This document shows positions 28,824 to 37,186 of a stretch of 64,000 nt of DNA, in pieces. Both the position numbers and the translations under genes were made by a program. The stretch is from contig CAZURV010000001.1 in assembly GCA_964623515.1 (NCBI GenBank), positions 1 through 64,000 of the forward strand. Direction: 5' to 3'. The stretch comes from RUG714 sp964623515 (GTDB lineage Bacteria; Bacillota; Clostridia; Oscillospirales; Acutalibacteraceae). A model generated the notes under the pieces. That model did no database searches. It saw nothing but the letters and a program-made list of their open reading frames with translations, and was not told where the DNA came from. Every line of letters starts with the position of its first letter. Position 1 is the stretch's first letter.

Positions 28824-28842
28824 ATATCCAGTGAAATTTCAA
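28814..28842 (-). promoter_or_regulatory. Sigma-A promoter for the cupin gene
   Basis: On the minus strand TTGAAA (28837-28842), 17 nt, TATCAT (28814-28819). The -10 shares bases with the -10 of the divergent ThyX promoter, so the two are likely to compete. Confidence 0.65.
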
Positions 28843-28859
28843 TAGATAGGAGTCAGCGT

Positions 28860-30245
28860 ATGGATAATAAAACTTTGGGAAGCGTCAGCGTCTGCGGTGT
28901 AACCGACGTAGGCGAAAAAATTTGCAGTGCAGGCGGCAGAATTTCCACCCTTCCAGGAAATGCGCTTCAGATACTAGAAAAAAGCAACGATCCTGAAAAA
29001 AACAGTAAACTTATCGGCAAAGTTACGGCTTCCGGTCATCTTTCCGTTACAGAGCATATGTTTTTCAACCTCTGTTTCTGTGATGTGAGCGTACTCGTTG
29101 AACAGTTTATGATTGAATTTCGCCTGGCATCGTTTACGGTTAAATCCAGAAGATACGTTAACTTCAGCGACGCCGGATATTTTGTTCCCGAATTTAAAAA
29201 CAAAGAATCCAAAAAAATTTTCAGCAAAAATGCTGACTCTCTTTTTGAAGCTTACGATAAACTTCTTGAAGCAGGCATACAAAAAGAGGATGCCCGGTTT
29301 GTGCTTCCCTACTGCTTCAGGAGCAACTTTCTGTGTTCAATGAACGCCAGAGAACTCACAAACGTTTTAAATGCGATGCTTTACGGCAGAGGAAGCAAAT
29401 ACCCTGAAATCTATGAACTCGGTCTTCAGCTCGCTGAAAAAGCAAAAGAACTCGCACCCGGAATATTCAGCAGAATACCGGATAAAAAAGTGGATATCCA
29501 TGATGAAATCGACCTGAGCAGTATCACCGGTCATACGGCGGGAAACCTGAAGCAGGAAAAGCCGGTTGAACTTTTAAGTTTTACAAGCAATCCTCAGCGT
29601 GTAACTGCAAAAGCCGCTCTAATCAACAACACGGCTCTTTCAACGGAAATGATTGATTATATTCTTGAAGATAATAATAAAACCGCCGAAATATTAGATA
29701 AAATTGTTCACACGAGCAGAGCAAGAGAATTGGAGCATATCAGTTTTACTTTCCGCCTTTCAGATTTATCGCTTGCTTCTATCACACATCTTGTAAGGCA
29801 CAGAATCCAGTCGATAAATATTCCGAATTTAAAAACATGCAATAAAAGCAAATATATTATCCCGCCCGAAGTTGAAAAGAATCCCGAAGCTTTGCGTATT
29901 TATAAAAAAGCTTTTGATGATAATATTAAATGCTGTCAGAAACTTAAAGAACTCGGTGAAAGCGCAGAAACTTTAGCATACCTCAGCCTCGCCGGTAACA
30001 CACTTGATGTGGTAAGCACAATGAACGCCAGACAGCTTATGCTGTTCCTGCGCCTGAGAACTTGTAACCGCGCGCAATGGGAAATCAGAGAATATGCAAA
30101 GGAAATGCTCAAACAGTTGCGTTCAGCCGCACCGTTGATATTCAATCATTACGGGCCGACCTGCTTCTGCACCGGCAAATGCCCCGAAGGCAAATTAACC
30201 TGCGGTAAAGCCAATGAAATGAAAGAAGAATATAAAAATTTATAA
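28860..30245 (+). CDS. thyX: Tandem-domain ThyX-like flavin-dependent thymidylate synthase
   Basis: At 461 aa this is twice the size of a usual ThyX and contains two Thy1-like halves (about 20-215 and 230-445). ThyX makes dTMP from dUMP using FAD and methylene-tetrahydrofolate. The signature RHRxxSxNExSxRY is split: the first half keeps SRRY (96-99) but has EFR in place of RHR; the second half keeps RHRIQSIN (313-320) but lacks the end. The second half also ends in a Cys-rich CFCTGKC tail. Catalytic competence is inferred, not shown. AGGAG precedes the ATG. Confidence 0.75.
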   Translation: MDNKTLGSVSVCGVTDVGEKICSAGGRISTLPGNALQILEKSNDPEKNSKLIGKVTASGHLSVTEHMFFNLCFCDVSVLVEQFMIEFRLASFTVKSRRYVNFSDAGYFVPEFKNKESKKIFSKNADSLFEAYDKLLEAGIQKEDARFVLPYCFRSNFLCSMNARELTNVLNAMLYGRGSKYPEIYELGLQLAEKAKELAPGIFSRIPDKKVDIHDEIDLSSITGHTAGNLKQEKPVELLSFTSNPQRVTAKAALINNTALSTEMIDYILEDNNKTAEILDKIVHTSRARELEHISFTFRLSDLSLASITHLVRHRIQSINIPNLKTCNKSKYIIPPEVEKNPEALRIYKKAFDDNIKCCQKLKELGESAETLAYLSLAGNTLDVVSTMNARQLMLFLRLRTCNRAQWEIREYAKEMLKQLRSAAPLIFNHYGPTCFCTGKCPEGKLTCGKANEMKEEYKNL

Positions 30246-30251
30246 CTTATT

Positions 30252-30409
30252 CGCCGATGTCCCACGCCGCGCTTAGGCGGTATGGGACATTTCAGCATTT
30301 CAGTGGGAGTGAAATCTCCCACTGAAACCCTGAGGAGCGAACGCTCCCTGTGCAGGTTGCAATCGTTCGCAAGCCCCGTTTCAAGCGAGCTTGATGGAGC
30401 TGCTCCGAT
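30252..30409 (+). repeat. Dispersed intergenic repeat, copy A
   Basis: A non-coding element starting 7 nt after the thyX stop. It matches the reverse complement of 52468-52604 along nearly its full length, including a 19-nt identical block (gcaagccccgtttcaagcg). It contains a hairpin ATGTCCC/GGGACAT (30257-30290) with an inner CGCC/GGCG stem and a perfect 12-bp hairpin (30298-30327). It also has a 14-nt palindrome GGAGCGAACGCTCC absent from copy B. It lies in the same orientation as the gene upstream and is followed by a terminator. No open frame. Confidence 0.8.
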
Positions 30410-30423
30410 TTAAATTATTAAAA

Positions 30424-30458
30424 AACACGGGATTCTCCGAAAACGAGAATCCCGTGTT
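30424..30458. terminator. Bidirectional rho-independent terminator
   Basis: A perfect 14-bp stem (30424-30437 with 30445-30458) is flanked by TTTTTT on both strands. It serves thyX and the repeat from the left and the DUF5067 gene from the right. Confidence 0.9.
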
Positions 30459-30467
30459 TTTTTTGAA

Positions 30468-31052
30468 TTATTTCAGACTGACTTTTTCAACAATTTTATC
30501 ATCAGATAAACTAAGCCATTCTGTAATTTCAATTTGTAGGTCTTTTGTTGTATCACTGATTTCATAGGCTTTTTTTACTTCCTTAATTTTTCCGGGCTGG
30601 ATCTTGGAATCAAACCCTGAATCAGTGTCAGAAGTGAAATATGATGCCTGCAATTGTACTCCATCTTGATAAACTTCATCCTGAAAAGCGCCATCAAAAC
30701 TCTGTGATTCGGATGAATTGTTTGTAAACTCATATGTTATAATTACAATATCATTACCCAAATCATCTTTTGATATTTCAGCGCCCTTGACTACACATTT
30801 GTAATCACCGAGTGTATTTTTATCCTCTTCCTTTTTAGATGCCTGAATGCCTTCGGACTGACTCGTATCTGATGAAGTATTTGCGGAAGCATCCTCCGTT
30901 GCATCATTGCCTGACAAAGCAAAACCTATGATAATGATAATAAAAAGGAATGCAATTATTAACCAAAACCACCACTTTTTGAAAATTGATTGTTTCTTTT
31001 TTATAGACGCATTATTCTCTGCATCATTAGCTCTGTTTTCTTTTTCGTCCAT
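30468..31052 (-). CDS. Membrane-anchored DUF5067-domain protein
   Basis: The 194-aa protein has a charged N-terminus, one strongly hydrophobic membrane segment (about 28-47, WWFWLIIAFLFIIIIIG), a Ser/Thr/Asp-rich linker, and an extracellular beta-sandwich like DUF5067 (ITYEFTNNSSESQSF... about 80-190). Such domains are found in Gram-positive lipoproteins and surface proteins of unknown role. It is divergent from an XRE regulator, and the shared intergenic region has two copies of an operator-like repeat, so it is a likely target of that regulator. Confidence 0.75.
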   Translation of the reverse strand: MDEKENRANDAENNASIKKKQSIFKKWWFWLIIAFLFIIIIIGFALSGNDATEDASANTSSDTSQSEGIQASKKEEDKNTLGDYKCVVKGAEISKDDLGNDIVIITYEFTNNSSESQSFDGAFQDEVYQDGVQLQASYFTSDTDSGFDSKIQPGKIKEVKKAYEISDTTKDLQIEITEWLSLSDDKIVEKVSLK

Positions 31053-31068
31053 ATTATCCTCCTATTAT

Positions 31069-31084
31069 GAATACATATGTATTC
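31069..31084. promoter_or_regulatory. Operator-like 16-bp palindrome
   Basis: GAATACATATGTATTC is a perfect palindrome lying between the -10 and the start of the DUF5067 gene. A 13-nt part of it (31073-31085) recurs at 31124-31136. Its position fits repression of the DUF5067 promoter. Confidence 0.6.
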
Positions 31085-31095
31085 ATCTTTTGATA

Positions 31096-31124
31096 ATAAT
31101 AACACATAAGCGTTCAAAAGTCAA
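31096..31124 (-). promoter_or_regulatory. Sigma-A promoter for the DUF5067 gene
   Basis: TTGACT (31119-31124), 17 nt, TATTAT (31096-31101) on the minus strand. Confidence 0.7.
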
Positions 31125-31136
31125 CATATGTATTCA
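31124..31136. promoter_or_regulatory. Second operator-like copy, ACATATGTATTCA
   Basis: Identical over 13 nt to 31073-31085. It abuts the -35 of the DUF5067 promoter and overlaps the candidate -35 of the XRE gene, so one bound regulator could act on both. Confidence 0.55.
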
Positions 31137-31162
31137 ATGATTGCATTTTTATCGCATATACT
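31133..31162 (+). promoter_or_regulatory. Candidate promoter of the XRE gene
   Basis: TTCAAT (31133-31138), 18 nt, TATACT (31157-31162). The -35 is weak and overlaps the second operator copy, consistent with autoregulation. Confidence 0.4.
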
Positions 31163-31184
31163 TATTAGCGATAGGAGTGATTTT

Positions 31185-31427
31185 ATGTTTCAACCCACAC
31201 TTAATGCTAAGATAGTAGGCGATGTAATTTCTGATTTTCGGAAGAAAAAAGGAATTTCACAAGAAGTTTTAAGCGGCATTGCCGATATAGGCAGAACGCA
31301 TCTTTCGGCAATTGAGCGCGGAGAGAGGAAGCCTACCCTTGAGACTTTGTATCGCATTGCATGCGCGCTGGACACAAAAATGAGTAATATCATTATGGAA
31401 ATTGAGAACCGCCTTGAAGATAAATAA
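31185..31427 (+). CDS. XRE-family transcriptional regulator
   Basis: An 80-aa protein that is little more than a Cro/C1-type helix-turn-helix (about 10-66): ISDFRKKKGISQEVLSGIAD, then a recognition helix (RTHLSAIERGERKPTLETL). The frame is open upstream to 31128, but ATG 31185 has AGGAG at the proper distance and begins just before the domain. It lacks any sensor domain. The repeats at 31069-31084 and 31124-31136 are its most likely binding sites; this is inference from position. Confidence 0.88.
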   Translation: MFQPTLNAKIVGDVISDFRKKKGISQEVLSGIADIGRTHLSAIERGERKPTLETLYRIACALDTKMSNIIMEIENRLEDK

Positions 31428-31528
31428 CATATGTTTTTGTAAAGCAACGCATCTCTATGACCAAATGCAATAAAAACGGACAAAAAATTACCTTCTATAA
31501 CAGAATGAAATAAGCAACTATAAAAAAT

Positions 31529-31562
31529 AAAAAATCATAAGGTTTCCGCCTTATGATTTTTT
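31529..31562. terminator. Bidirectional rho-independent terminator
   Basis: A 14-bp stem AAAAAATCATAAGG with its complement and a 6-nt loop, A/T-tailed on both sides, between the convergent XRE and EamA genes. Confidence 0.85.
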
Positions 31563-31582
31563 ATTAAAATTTAATTATTTAT

Positions 31583-31996
31583 TCAGATAAGTATTAAAAT
31601 GGTTCCCGCTGTAATCAAAACTGCACCAACAGCCGTTTTCCATGTAAACTGCTCATGCAGGAAAATACACGCAAGCACAAGCGTTATTACAACGCTTAAT
31701 TTATCAATCGGAACAACTTTTGAAACATCACCAAGCTGAACGGCTTTATAATAGCAAAGCCACGATGCTCCGGTTGCTATTCCTGACAATATCAAAAAAA
31801 TCCAGCTTTTCCTGTTGATGGCGGAAATGCCGCTCTGCGCATTCGTTATAAATACCATTCCCCATGACATAAAAAGCACAACCGCTGTTCTGATTGCAGT
31901 GGCCAAATTAGAATTGACACCGTCTATTCCTATTTTTGCGAGGATAGATGTAAGTGCGGCAAAAACCGAAGATAAAACTGCAAATAGAAACCACAT
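31583..31996 (-). CDS. Half-size EamA/DMT-family membrane transporter
   Basis: The 137-aa protein is one EamA unit of about five membrane segments (starting MWFLFAVLSSVFAALTS, with a WLCYYKAVQLGDVSKVVPIDKLS loop typical of the family). Most EamA proteins have two such units, so this one should act as a dimer, like small multidrug transporters. The substrate is unknown. It is convergent with the XRE gene and shares a terminator with it. Confidence 0.85.
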   Translation of the reverse strand: MWFLFAVLSSVFAALTSILAKIGIDGVNSNLATAIRTAVVLFMSWGMVFITNAQSGISAINRKSWIFLILSGIATGASWLCYYKAVQLGDVSKVVPIDKLSVVITLVLACIFLHEQFTWKTAVGAVLITAGTILILI

Positions 31997-32163
31997 GAAA
32001 TAACCTCAATCTAATCAACATGCTTAGCAAAAATGATTCAATATGGGCTTTTCTCATTATTCAACGCAGCAAAGAACAGCATTAACTACCTAAAAAATTA
32101 TGTGCTCTCTGCCTATTCAAAAACGAAGTCCGCGCCTTCGAGGCAAGAACATCTTTGCCTGAG

Positions 32164-33384
32164 TTATAAAGAGAACTTATGAAACTTTTTTTTACCTTTT
32201 TTAATAATAAATTTATCTTTAAAAAGGTCTTTTGCAAAACGGATAGACGGATTGGTCATCTTTTCATCATTAACTAAAACCCCACCCTGCTGCACAAGCC
32301 TGCGCGCTTCGCCGTTTGACTTTGCAAGACCGGATTTAACCATCAGTGCAAGAAGACCTACTTCGTTGTTTTCAAAATCAGTCTCCTCTAAAACGGTCGA
32401 CGGCATATCCGCACTCACTGCGCCGCTGAAAAGTGCTCTTGCGGTTTCCTGCGCTTTATTTGCCTCTGATTCGCCGTGAACAAGAGAAGTGAGTTCATAA
32501 GCAAGAATTTCCTTAGCTTTATTGAGTCGGCTTCCCGCCCACTTCTCCATTTCCGCTATCTCATCAAGCGGCAGGAAAGTCAGCATTTTCAAGCATTTTA
32601 TAACATCGGCATCATCCACATTACGCCAATACTGATAAAACGCATAGGGCGTAGTTTTATTCGGGTCGAGCCAAACTGCGCCTGACTGCGTTTTTCCCAT
32701 CTTCTTTCCCTCAGAATTGAGCAAAAGCGTTATTGTCATCGCATACGCATCTTTACCGAGCTTCTTTCTTATAAGCTCGGTACCGCCGAGCATGTTGCTC
32801 CACTGGTCATCGCCGCCTAGCTGCATATTACATTCGTAATTCTTAAAAAGATAATAAAAATCATATGACTGCATAATCATATAATTAAACTCAAGGAAAG
32901 AAAGTCCTTTTTCCATTCTTTGCCTATAGCACTCCGCTCTGAGCATGTTGTTCACTGAAAAACATGCTCCTACTTCGCGCAGAACCTGAACGTAATTTAA
33001 GTCCAGGAGCCAATCTGCGTTATTAACTGTGATTGCGGCATTCTCCCCTTCAAACGCAATAAAGCGTTCCATCTGTTTTTGAAAACAGTCACAGTTATGC
33101 TGTATGGTTTCGGGCGTCATCATGGAACGCATATCCGTTCTTCCCGAAGGATCGCCGATATATCCCGTGCCGCCGCCTAAGAGAACAACCGGTTTATTGC
33201 CTGCCATCTGAAGCCTTTTCATAAGACACAGAGCCATAAAATGCCCTACATGAAGGCTGTCCGCAGTCGGATCAAAACCTATATAAAACTTTGCTTCGCC
33301 TTTATTAATGAGTTCTTTGATTTCCTCTTCATCGGTTACCTGAGCGATAAGTCCTCTTGCCACCAATTCATCATAAGCTGTCAT
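32164..33384 (-). CDS. tyrS: Tyrosyl-tRNA synthetase
   Basis: A class I synthetase of 406 aa. HIGH appears as HVGHF (about 46), KMSKS appears as KMGKT, and an S4 RNA-binding domain closes the protein (about 340-400). The KMGKT form marks the TyrRS subgroup often found in clostridia. It overlaps recN by 1 nt as TAATG, so it is the last gene of the dxs operon. No T-box leader is present, unlike many tyrS genes. Confidence 0.95.
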   Translation of the reverse strand: MTAYDELVARGLIAQVTDEEEIKELINKGEAKFYIGFDPTADSLHVGHFMALCLMKRLQMAGNKPVVLLGGGTGYIGDPSGRTDMRSMMTPETIQHNCDCFQKQMERFIAFEGENAAITVNNADWLLDLNYVQVLREVGACFSVNNMLRAECYRQRMEKGLSFLEFNYMIMQSYDFYYLFKNYECNMQLGGDDQWSNMLGGTELIRKKLGKDAYAMTITLLLNSEGKKMGKTQSGAVWLDPNKTTPYAFYQYWRNVDDADVIKCLKMLTFLPLDEIAEMEKWAGSRLNKAKEILAYELTSLVHGESEANKAQETARALFSGAVSADMPSTVLEETDFENNEVGLLALMVKSGLAKSNGEARRLVQQGGVLVNDEKMTNPSIRFAKDLFKDKFIIKKGKKKFHKFSL

Positions 33385-35048
33385 TATTTAATATCCCCCT
33401 TTAACATTTCTTCGGCATTTTTCAACGTCAACTCGCTTATATTGCTTCCACCTATTATTCTGGCGATTTCGTATTTTCTCCCCTCAAAACTGAGCGATTC
33501 GACATTTGTGTATGTCCTCCCGTCGGCAACCTGTTTGCGGATAAGGAAATGATTATCCGCCAGCGCGGCTATCTGTGCCAAATGGGTTACGCATATAACC
33601 TGCACACGGTTTCCGAGATTTTTTAGTTTAATCCCTACTTTCTGCGCCGCGCGTCCGCTGATGCCGGTATCTATTTCGTCAAAAATCAAAGTTGTGGTAT
33701 CTTCCTTTTTGCCAATTACGCTCCGAAGCGCAAGCATAATTCTGGAAAGCTCACCTCCGCTAGCAACATCCGCAAGCGGTTTAAGAGGTTCTCCCGCATT
33801 TACGGATATATAAAACTCTGCTTTTTCGACACCGGTTTTGCACATGGGTCCGCTTTGGAAACGAACCTCAAAGCGTGCATCCGGCATATCAAGAAAATGC
33901 AACTCTTTTTCAACGGATTTTTCCAAATCTACCGCCGCTTTCTTTCTTAATTCGGAAAGCTTACGGGCCAGCTCATATGCTTTTACTTTTTTATCTTCAA
34001 AATCTCTTTCAAGTTCTGTGCGCTTTTTATCGTTTAAATTTATGGATTCCAGCTCTGATTTTGCATTTTCTAGATATGCGAGCATATCTTCTTCCGTACT
34101 GCCGTATTTTGAAAAATCATAATACATATCAAGCCGCTGTTCAACGGAATCTATTTCATTTTTATCTATATCAAGCGATAGAATTTTATGTTTAACCGCA
34201 TCCGAAATATCCTCAAGATTATAAATCAGTTCGGAAAGCCTGCCGTTGATACTTTCAAGATCTTCATCGCTTTCGGCAAGTGAATCCAGTTTTGCCAAGC
34301 AGAATTTTAAAATCTGGAGCGTACCGTCCTCATCATCATTTCCGGAAATGGCATTTGAAATAAACTGCAACGCTCTGGTTATATCGGAAATTTTGTGCAA
34401 AAAATCTCTGCGCTTGACGAGGTCAGCTTTTTCACCCGGCTTTATTTCCGCTTTTTCAAGCTCGTCAATTTCATACAAAAGCAGTTCTCTGCGCCGTTCC
34501 TTTTCGGAGTCATCGGTATCCAGTGCACGCATCTGCTTAATTACGAAACAAAGTTCTTTATATGCCAAAATATAATCACCGAGAACTTTGTCGTTATCGA
34601 GCATTTTATCAATAAAATAAATATGACGGTCACGGTTAAGCAGTTCCTGATTATCATGCTGGCCGTGAATATTTATCAGCAGTGACGTAAGCTCGCGCAT
34701 CTGTGCCGCAGTACACGGAACACCGTTTATACGACATGATGACTTTCCGTCCGCACCGATGCTACGTCGGAGAATGACACCGCCACACTCATCATTTATA
34801 TCAAAACTGAAAAGCTTGTCCAAAGCCGCTTTTGAAATATTGGTAAACTCTGCGGTTACAGATGCATTTTTAGCACCCGTGCGGACAAGATCCTTTGACG
34901 TGCGCAAACCAAGAACCGCGTTGATTGAATCAATAATTATAGATTTCCCCGCACCCGTTTCACCGGTCAAGACGTTAAATCCATTTGAAAATTCAATCAC
35001 CGCGTTTTCTATAACTGCTATATTCTCAATTCTAAGGCTTTTTAACAT
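33384..35048 (-). CDS. recN: DNA repair protein RecN
   Basis: An SMC-like ATPase acting early at double-strand breaks. The 554-aa protein has Walker A GETGAGKSI at about 30, a split coiled-coil middle (about 160-360), then the signature ASGGELSRIMLAL and Walker B TLIFDEIDTGISG. Location after argR is standard for Firmicutes (argR-recN). Confidence 0.97.
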   Translation of the reverse strand: MLKSLRIENIAVIENAVIEFSNGFNVLTGETGAGKSIIIDSINAVLGLRTSKDLVRTGAKNASVTAEFTNISKAALDKLFSFDINDECGGVILRRSIGADGKSSCRINGVPCTAAQMRELTSLLINIHGQHDNQELLNRDRHIYFIDKMLDNDKVLGDYILAYKELCFVIKQMRALDTDDSEKERRRELLLYEIDELEKAEIKPGEKADLVKRRDFLHKISDITRALQFISNAISGNDDEDGTLQILKFCLAKLDSLAESDEDLESINGRLSELIYNLEDISDAVKHKILSLDIDKNEIDSVEQRLDMYYDFSKYGSTEEDMLAYLENAKSELESINLNDKKRTELERDFEDKKVKAYELARKLSELRKKAAVDLEKSVEKELHFLDMPDARFEVRFQSGPMCKTGVEKAEFYISVNAGEPLKPLADVASGGELSRIMLALRSVIGKKEDTTTLIFDEIDTGISGRAAQKVGIKLKNLGNRVQVICVTHLAQIAALADNHFLIRKQVADGRTYTNVESLSFEGRKYEIARIIGGSNISELTLKNAEEMLKGDIK

Positions 35049-35051
35049 GAA

Positions 35052-35507
35052 TTATCTTTTTATGAGCAGGGATATTTCCTTGTTGAGTTCCCCTGCAACC
35101 TCCTCTGTTCTGCAAACAACAAAAATCGTATCATCCCCGGCAATCGTTCCGAGAATCCCCCGCCATGCCATAGCGTCTATTGCAGCGCAGGCAGCATTCG
35201 CCATACCGGCATATGATTTAATCACAATCATATTGCCCGCATTATCAATGCTTAAAACGCTCTCGCGGAAAATGGAAATAAATTTATTGACGTTCTCTTT
35301 GGCATCATGCCTGCGAGAAACATATTTATAACCGCCAAATTTTGAAACTTCCTTGACAAGCCCGAGTTCTTTAATATCTCGCGAAATAGTTGCTTGCGTT
35401 ACCTTAAAACCTTCCTTTTCAAGATATTTCATCAAAACATCCTGATTTTCAATATCATATTCATTGATAAGCTCTAATGTTTTTTCAAGTCTCTTCTTTT
35501 TCATCAC
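35052..35507 (-). CDS. argR: Arginine repressor
   Basis: The 151-aa protein has the winged-helix N-terminal domain (LEKEGFKVTQATISRDIKEL, about 27-46) that binds ARG boxes and the C-terminal hexamer/arginine domain with GTIAGDDTIFV. It represses arginine synthesis and activates catabolism. No arginine gene is in the window. It stops 4 nt before recN. Confidence 0.96.
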   Translation of the reverse strand: MMKKKRLEKTLELINEYDIENQDVLMKYLEKEGFKVTQATISRDIKELGLVKEVSKFGGYKYVSRRHDAKENVNKFISIFRESVLSIDNAGNMIVIKSYAGMANAACAAIDAMAWRGILGTIAGDDTIFVVCRTEEVAGELNKEISLLIKR

Positions 35508-35513
35508 AACGCC

Positions 35514-36377
35514 TCAAAGTATTCTTTCTATCATTTTTTCATTGAGTATTTCATAAAAATTGCTTTCTTTTATGTGAATAAAATCAACAGAAATATCCGC
35601 TTTGGAAATCCGAACACAACAACCGTTCTCCACCTTGACGGGGGAAAGAGAATCTGTAACAAGCGAAAGCTCTCTGTTTTCCACGTCTTCACTTGTATTT
35701 ACAATTTCAATAACGCTTGAGCTTGAACATATAACGCTTCTTGCGGTAAGAGAATGAGAACAAATCGGGGTAAAAATCATACATTCGATATTCGGATCGG
35801 CCACGGGACCTCCGGCGCTCATCGAATATGCAGTTGAACCGGTAGGCGTCGCTATAATCACCCCATCTGCCCTGTGCCTACCGAGAAGATGTCCATCCAG
35901 CGTTACTGTAACATTTATCATTTTCGGGCTTGTAATCCGGCCGACAACAGCATCGTTCACACAATATTCGCTGTAAAGCGTTTCACCGTTTTTAATAATT
36001 TCGGCTTTCAGAAGCATATGTTCTTTTATTTTATAACTGCCGTCCGCCAGTTTGGAAAGGCGGGAAATTTCCGTTTTTTCAAGTCCGCTTAAAAAACCGA
36101 GATGCCCACCGTTAACACCGAGAATCGGTTTCCCGCACACTGCCGCTTCCCTTGCAAATTCGGTAACTGTACCGTCACCGCCTATCGCAATGATAATATC
36201 GCACGAATCCAATGACTTCTGATGGCTATTATACTTTACTTGCGGATAATCAACATATTCCCTGTCTTCCTCATCCATGTAAATCTCTGCGCCGAGCGAA
36301 ATAAGCTGTTTTACAATATTGTGCGTAATATTAACTGTATCGCCAAACGGAATATTTGGAAAAACTGCTGTTTTCAT
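35514..36377 (-). CDS. nadK: NAD kinase
   Basis: This 287-aa enzyme phosphorylates NAD to NADP. It carries the GGDGT motif (GGDGTVTEFAR, about 67) and NGGHLGFL, both defining the family. It overlaps tlyA by 4 nt (ATGA) and is followed by argR after 7 nt, within the dxs operon. Confidence 0.97.
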   Translation of the reverse strand: MKTAVFPNIPFGDTVNITHNIVKQLISLGAEIYMDEEDREYVDYPQVKYNSHQKSLDSCDIIIAIGGDGTVTEFAREAAVCGKPILGVNGGHLGFLSGLEKTEISRLSKLADGSYKIKEHMLLKAEIIKNGETLYSEYCVNDAVVGRITSPKMINVTVTLDGHLLGRHRADGVIIATPTGSTAYSMSAGGPVADPNIECMIFTPICSHSLTARSVICSSSSVIEIVNTSEDVENRELSLVTDSLSPVKVENGCCVRISKADISVDFIHIKESNFYEILNEKMIERIL

Positions 36378-37186
36378 TGTAACTCCTTATGAGATTCCTT
36401 TATAACTTTTTCAACATTTACAGCATCGCTTATTACCGGGCTATCGGATTTCTTGATAAAAATGAGGTATTCTATATTCCCTTCAGGCCCTTTTATCGGG
36501 CTGTAAGTCAGACCTAAAACCGAAAATCCATTATGACAGGCAAAATCAACGATATGGTTTACAACTTCGCTATGAACCGAAATATCTCTAACAACGCCTT
36601 TTTTCCCTACCTTATCTCTGCCGGCCTCAAACTGCGGCTTAATCAGCGCGGTACAGTAGGCGTTGTTGTTCATAAACCCATGCAGAACGGGAATGATTTT
36701 TGTTAACGAAATGAAGGAAACATCTATGGAAGCAAAATCTATTTTATCCGGAATTTTTTCCTTCGTTAAATATCTGAAATTTGTTCTTTCAAGATTGACT
36801 ACGCGCGTATCCATTCTGAGTTTCCAGTCAAGCTGACCGTATCCTACATCTATCGAATAGACTTTTAAAGCGCCGTTCTGAAGCATACAATCGGTAAATC
36901 CTCCCGTTGACGCACCTATATCCATACATATTTTATTATCCAGGGCAATCGGAAATGATTTTACCGCTTTTTCAAGCTTATATCCACCGCGCGACACATA
37001 CGGCATCTTTTTGCCGCGAAACTCAATTTTATCCGTCTGCAAAACGGCTTCGCCCGCTTTAACAGCTTTTTGGTTGTTAACGTATATTTCACCCGCCATG
37101 ATAATGGCTTTCGCATGTTCACGACTTTTGGCAAAACCCATTTCATAAACGGCAACGTCAAGACGTTGTTTATTCAAAGTTTTCAC
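36374..37186 (-). CDS. tlyA: TlyA family rRNA 2'-O-methyltransferase
   Basis: The 270-aa protein has an S4 RNA-binding domain (about 5-65) followed by an FtsJ-type methyltransferase with MDIGASTGGFTDCML (about 90-104) and catalytic lysines (KPQFE). In other bacteria TlyA methylates the ribose of C1409 of 16S and/or C1920 of 23S rRNA; the target here is unknown. It overlaps dxs by 17 nt. Confidence 0.93.
   Translation of the reverse strand: MKTLNKQRLDVAVYEMGFAKSREHAKAIIMAGEIYVNNQKAVKAGEAVLQTDKIEFRGKKMPYVSRGGYKLEKAVKSFPIALDNKICMDIGASTGGFTDCMLQNGALKVYSIDVGYGQLDWKLRMDTRVVNLERTNFRYLTKEKIPDKIDFASIDVSFISLTKIIPVLHGFMNNNAYCTALIKPQFEAGRDKVGKKGVVRDISVHSEVVNHIVDFACHNGFSVLGLTYSPIKGPEGNIEYLIFIKKSDSPVISDAVNVEKVIKESHKELQ

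Noticed and set aside
30252..30409. Repeat copy A as a CRISPR or insertion sequence
   Set aside because: There is no repeat-spacer periodicity, no transposase frame and no target-site duplication visible.
33385..33500. T-box leader before tyrS
   Set aside because: tyrS starts within the stop of recN, leaving no room for a leader.
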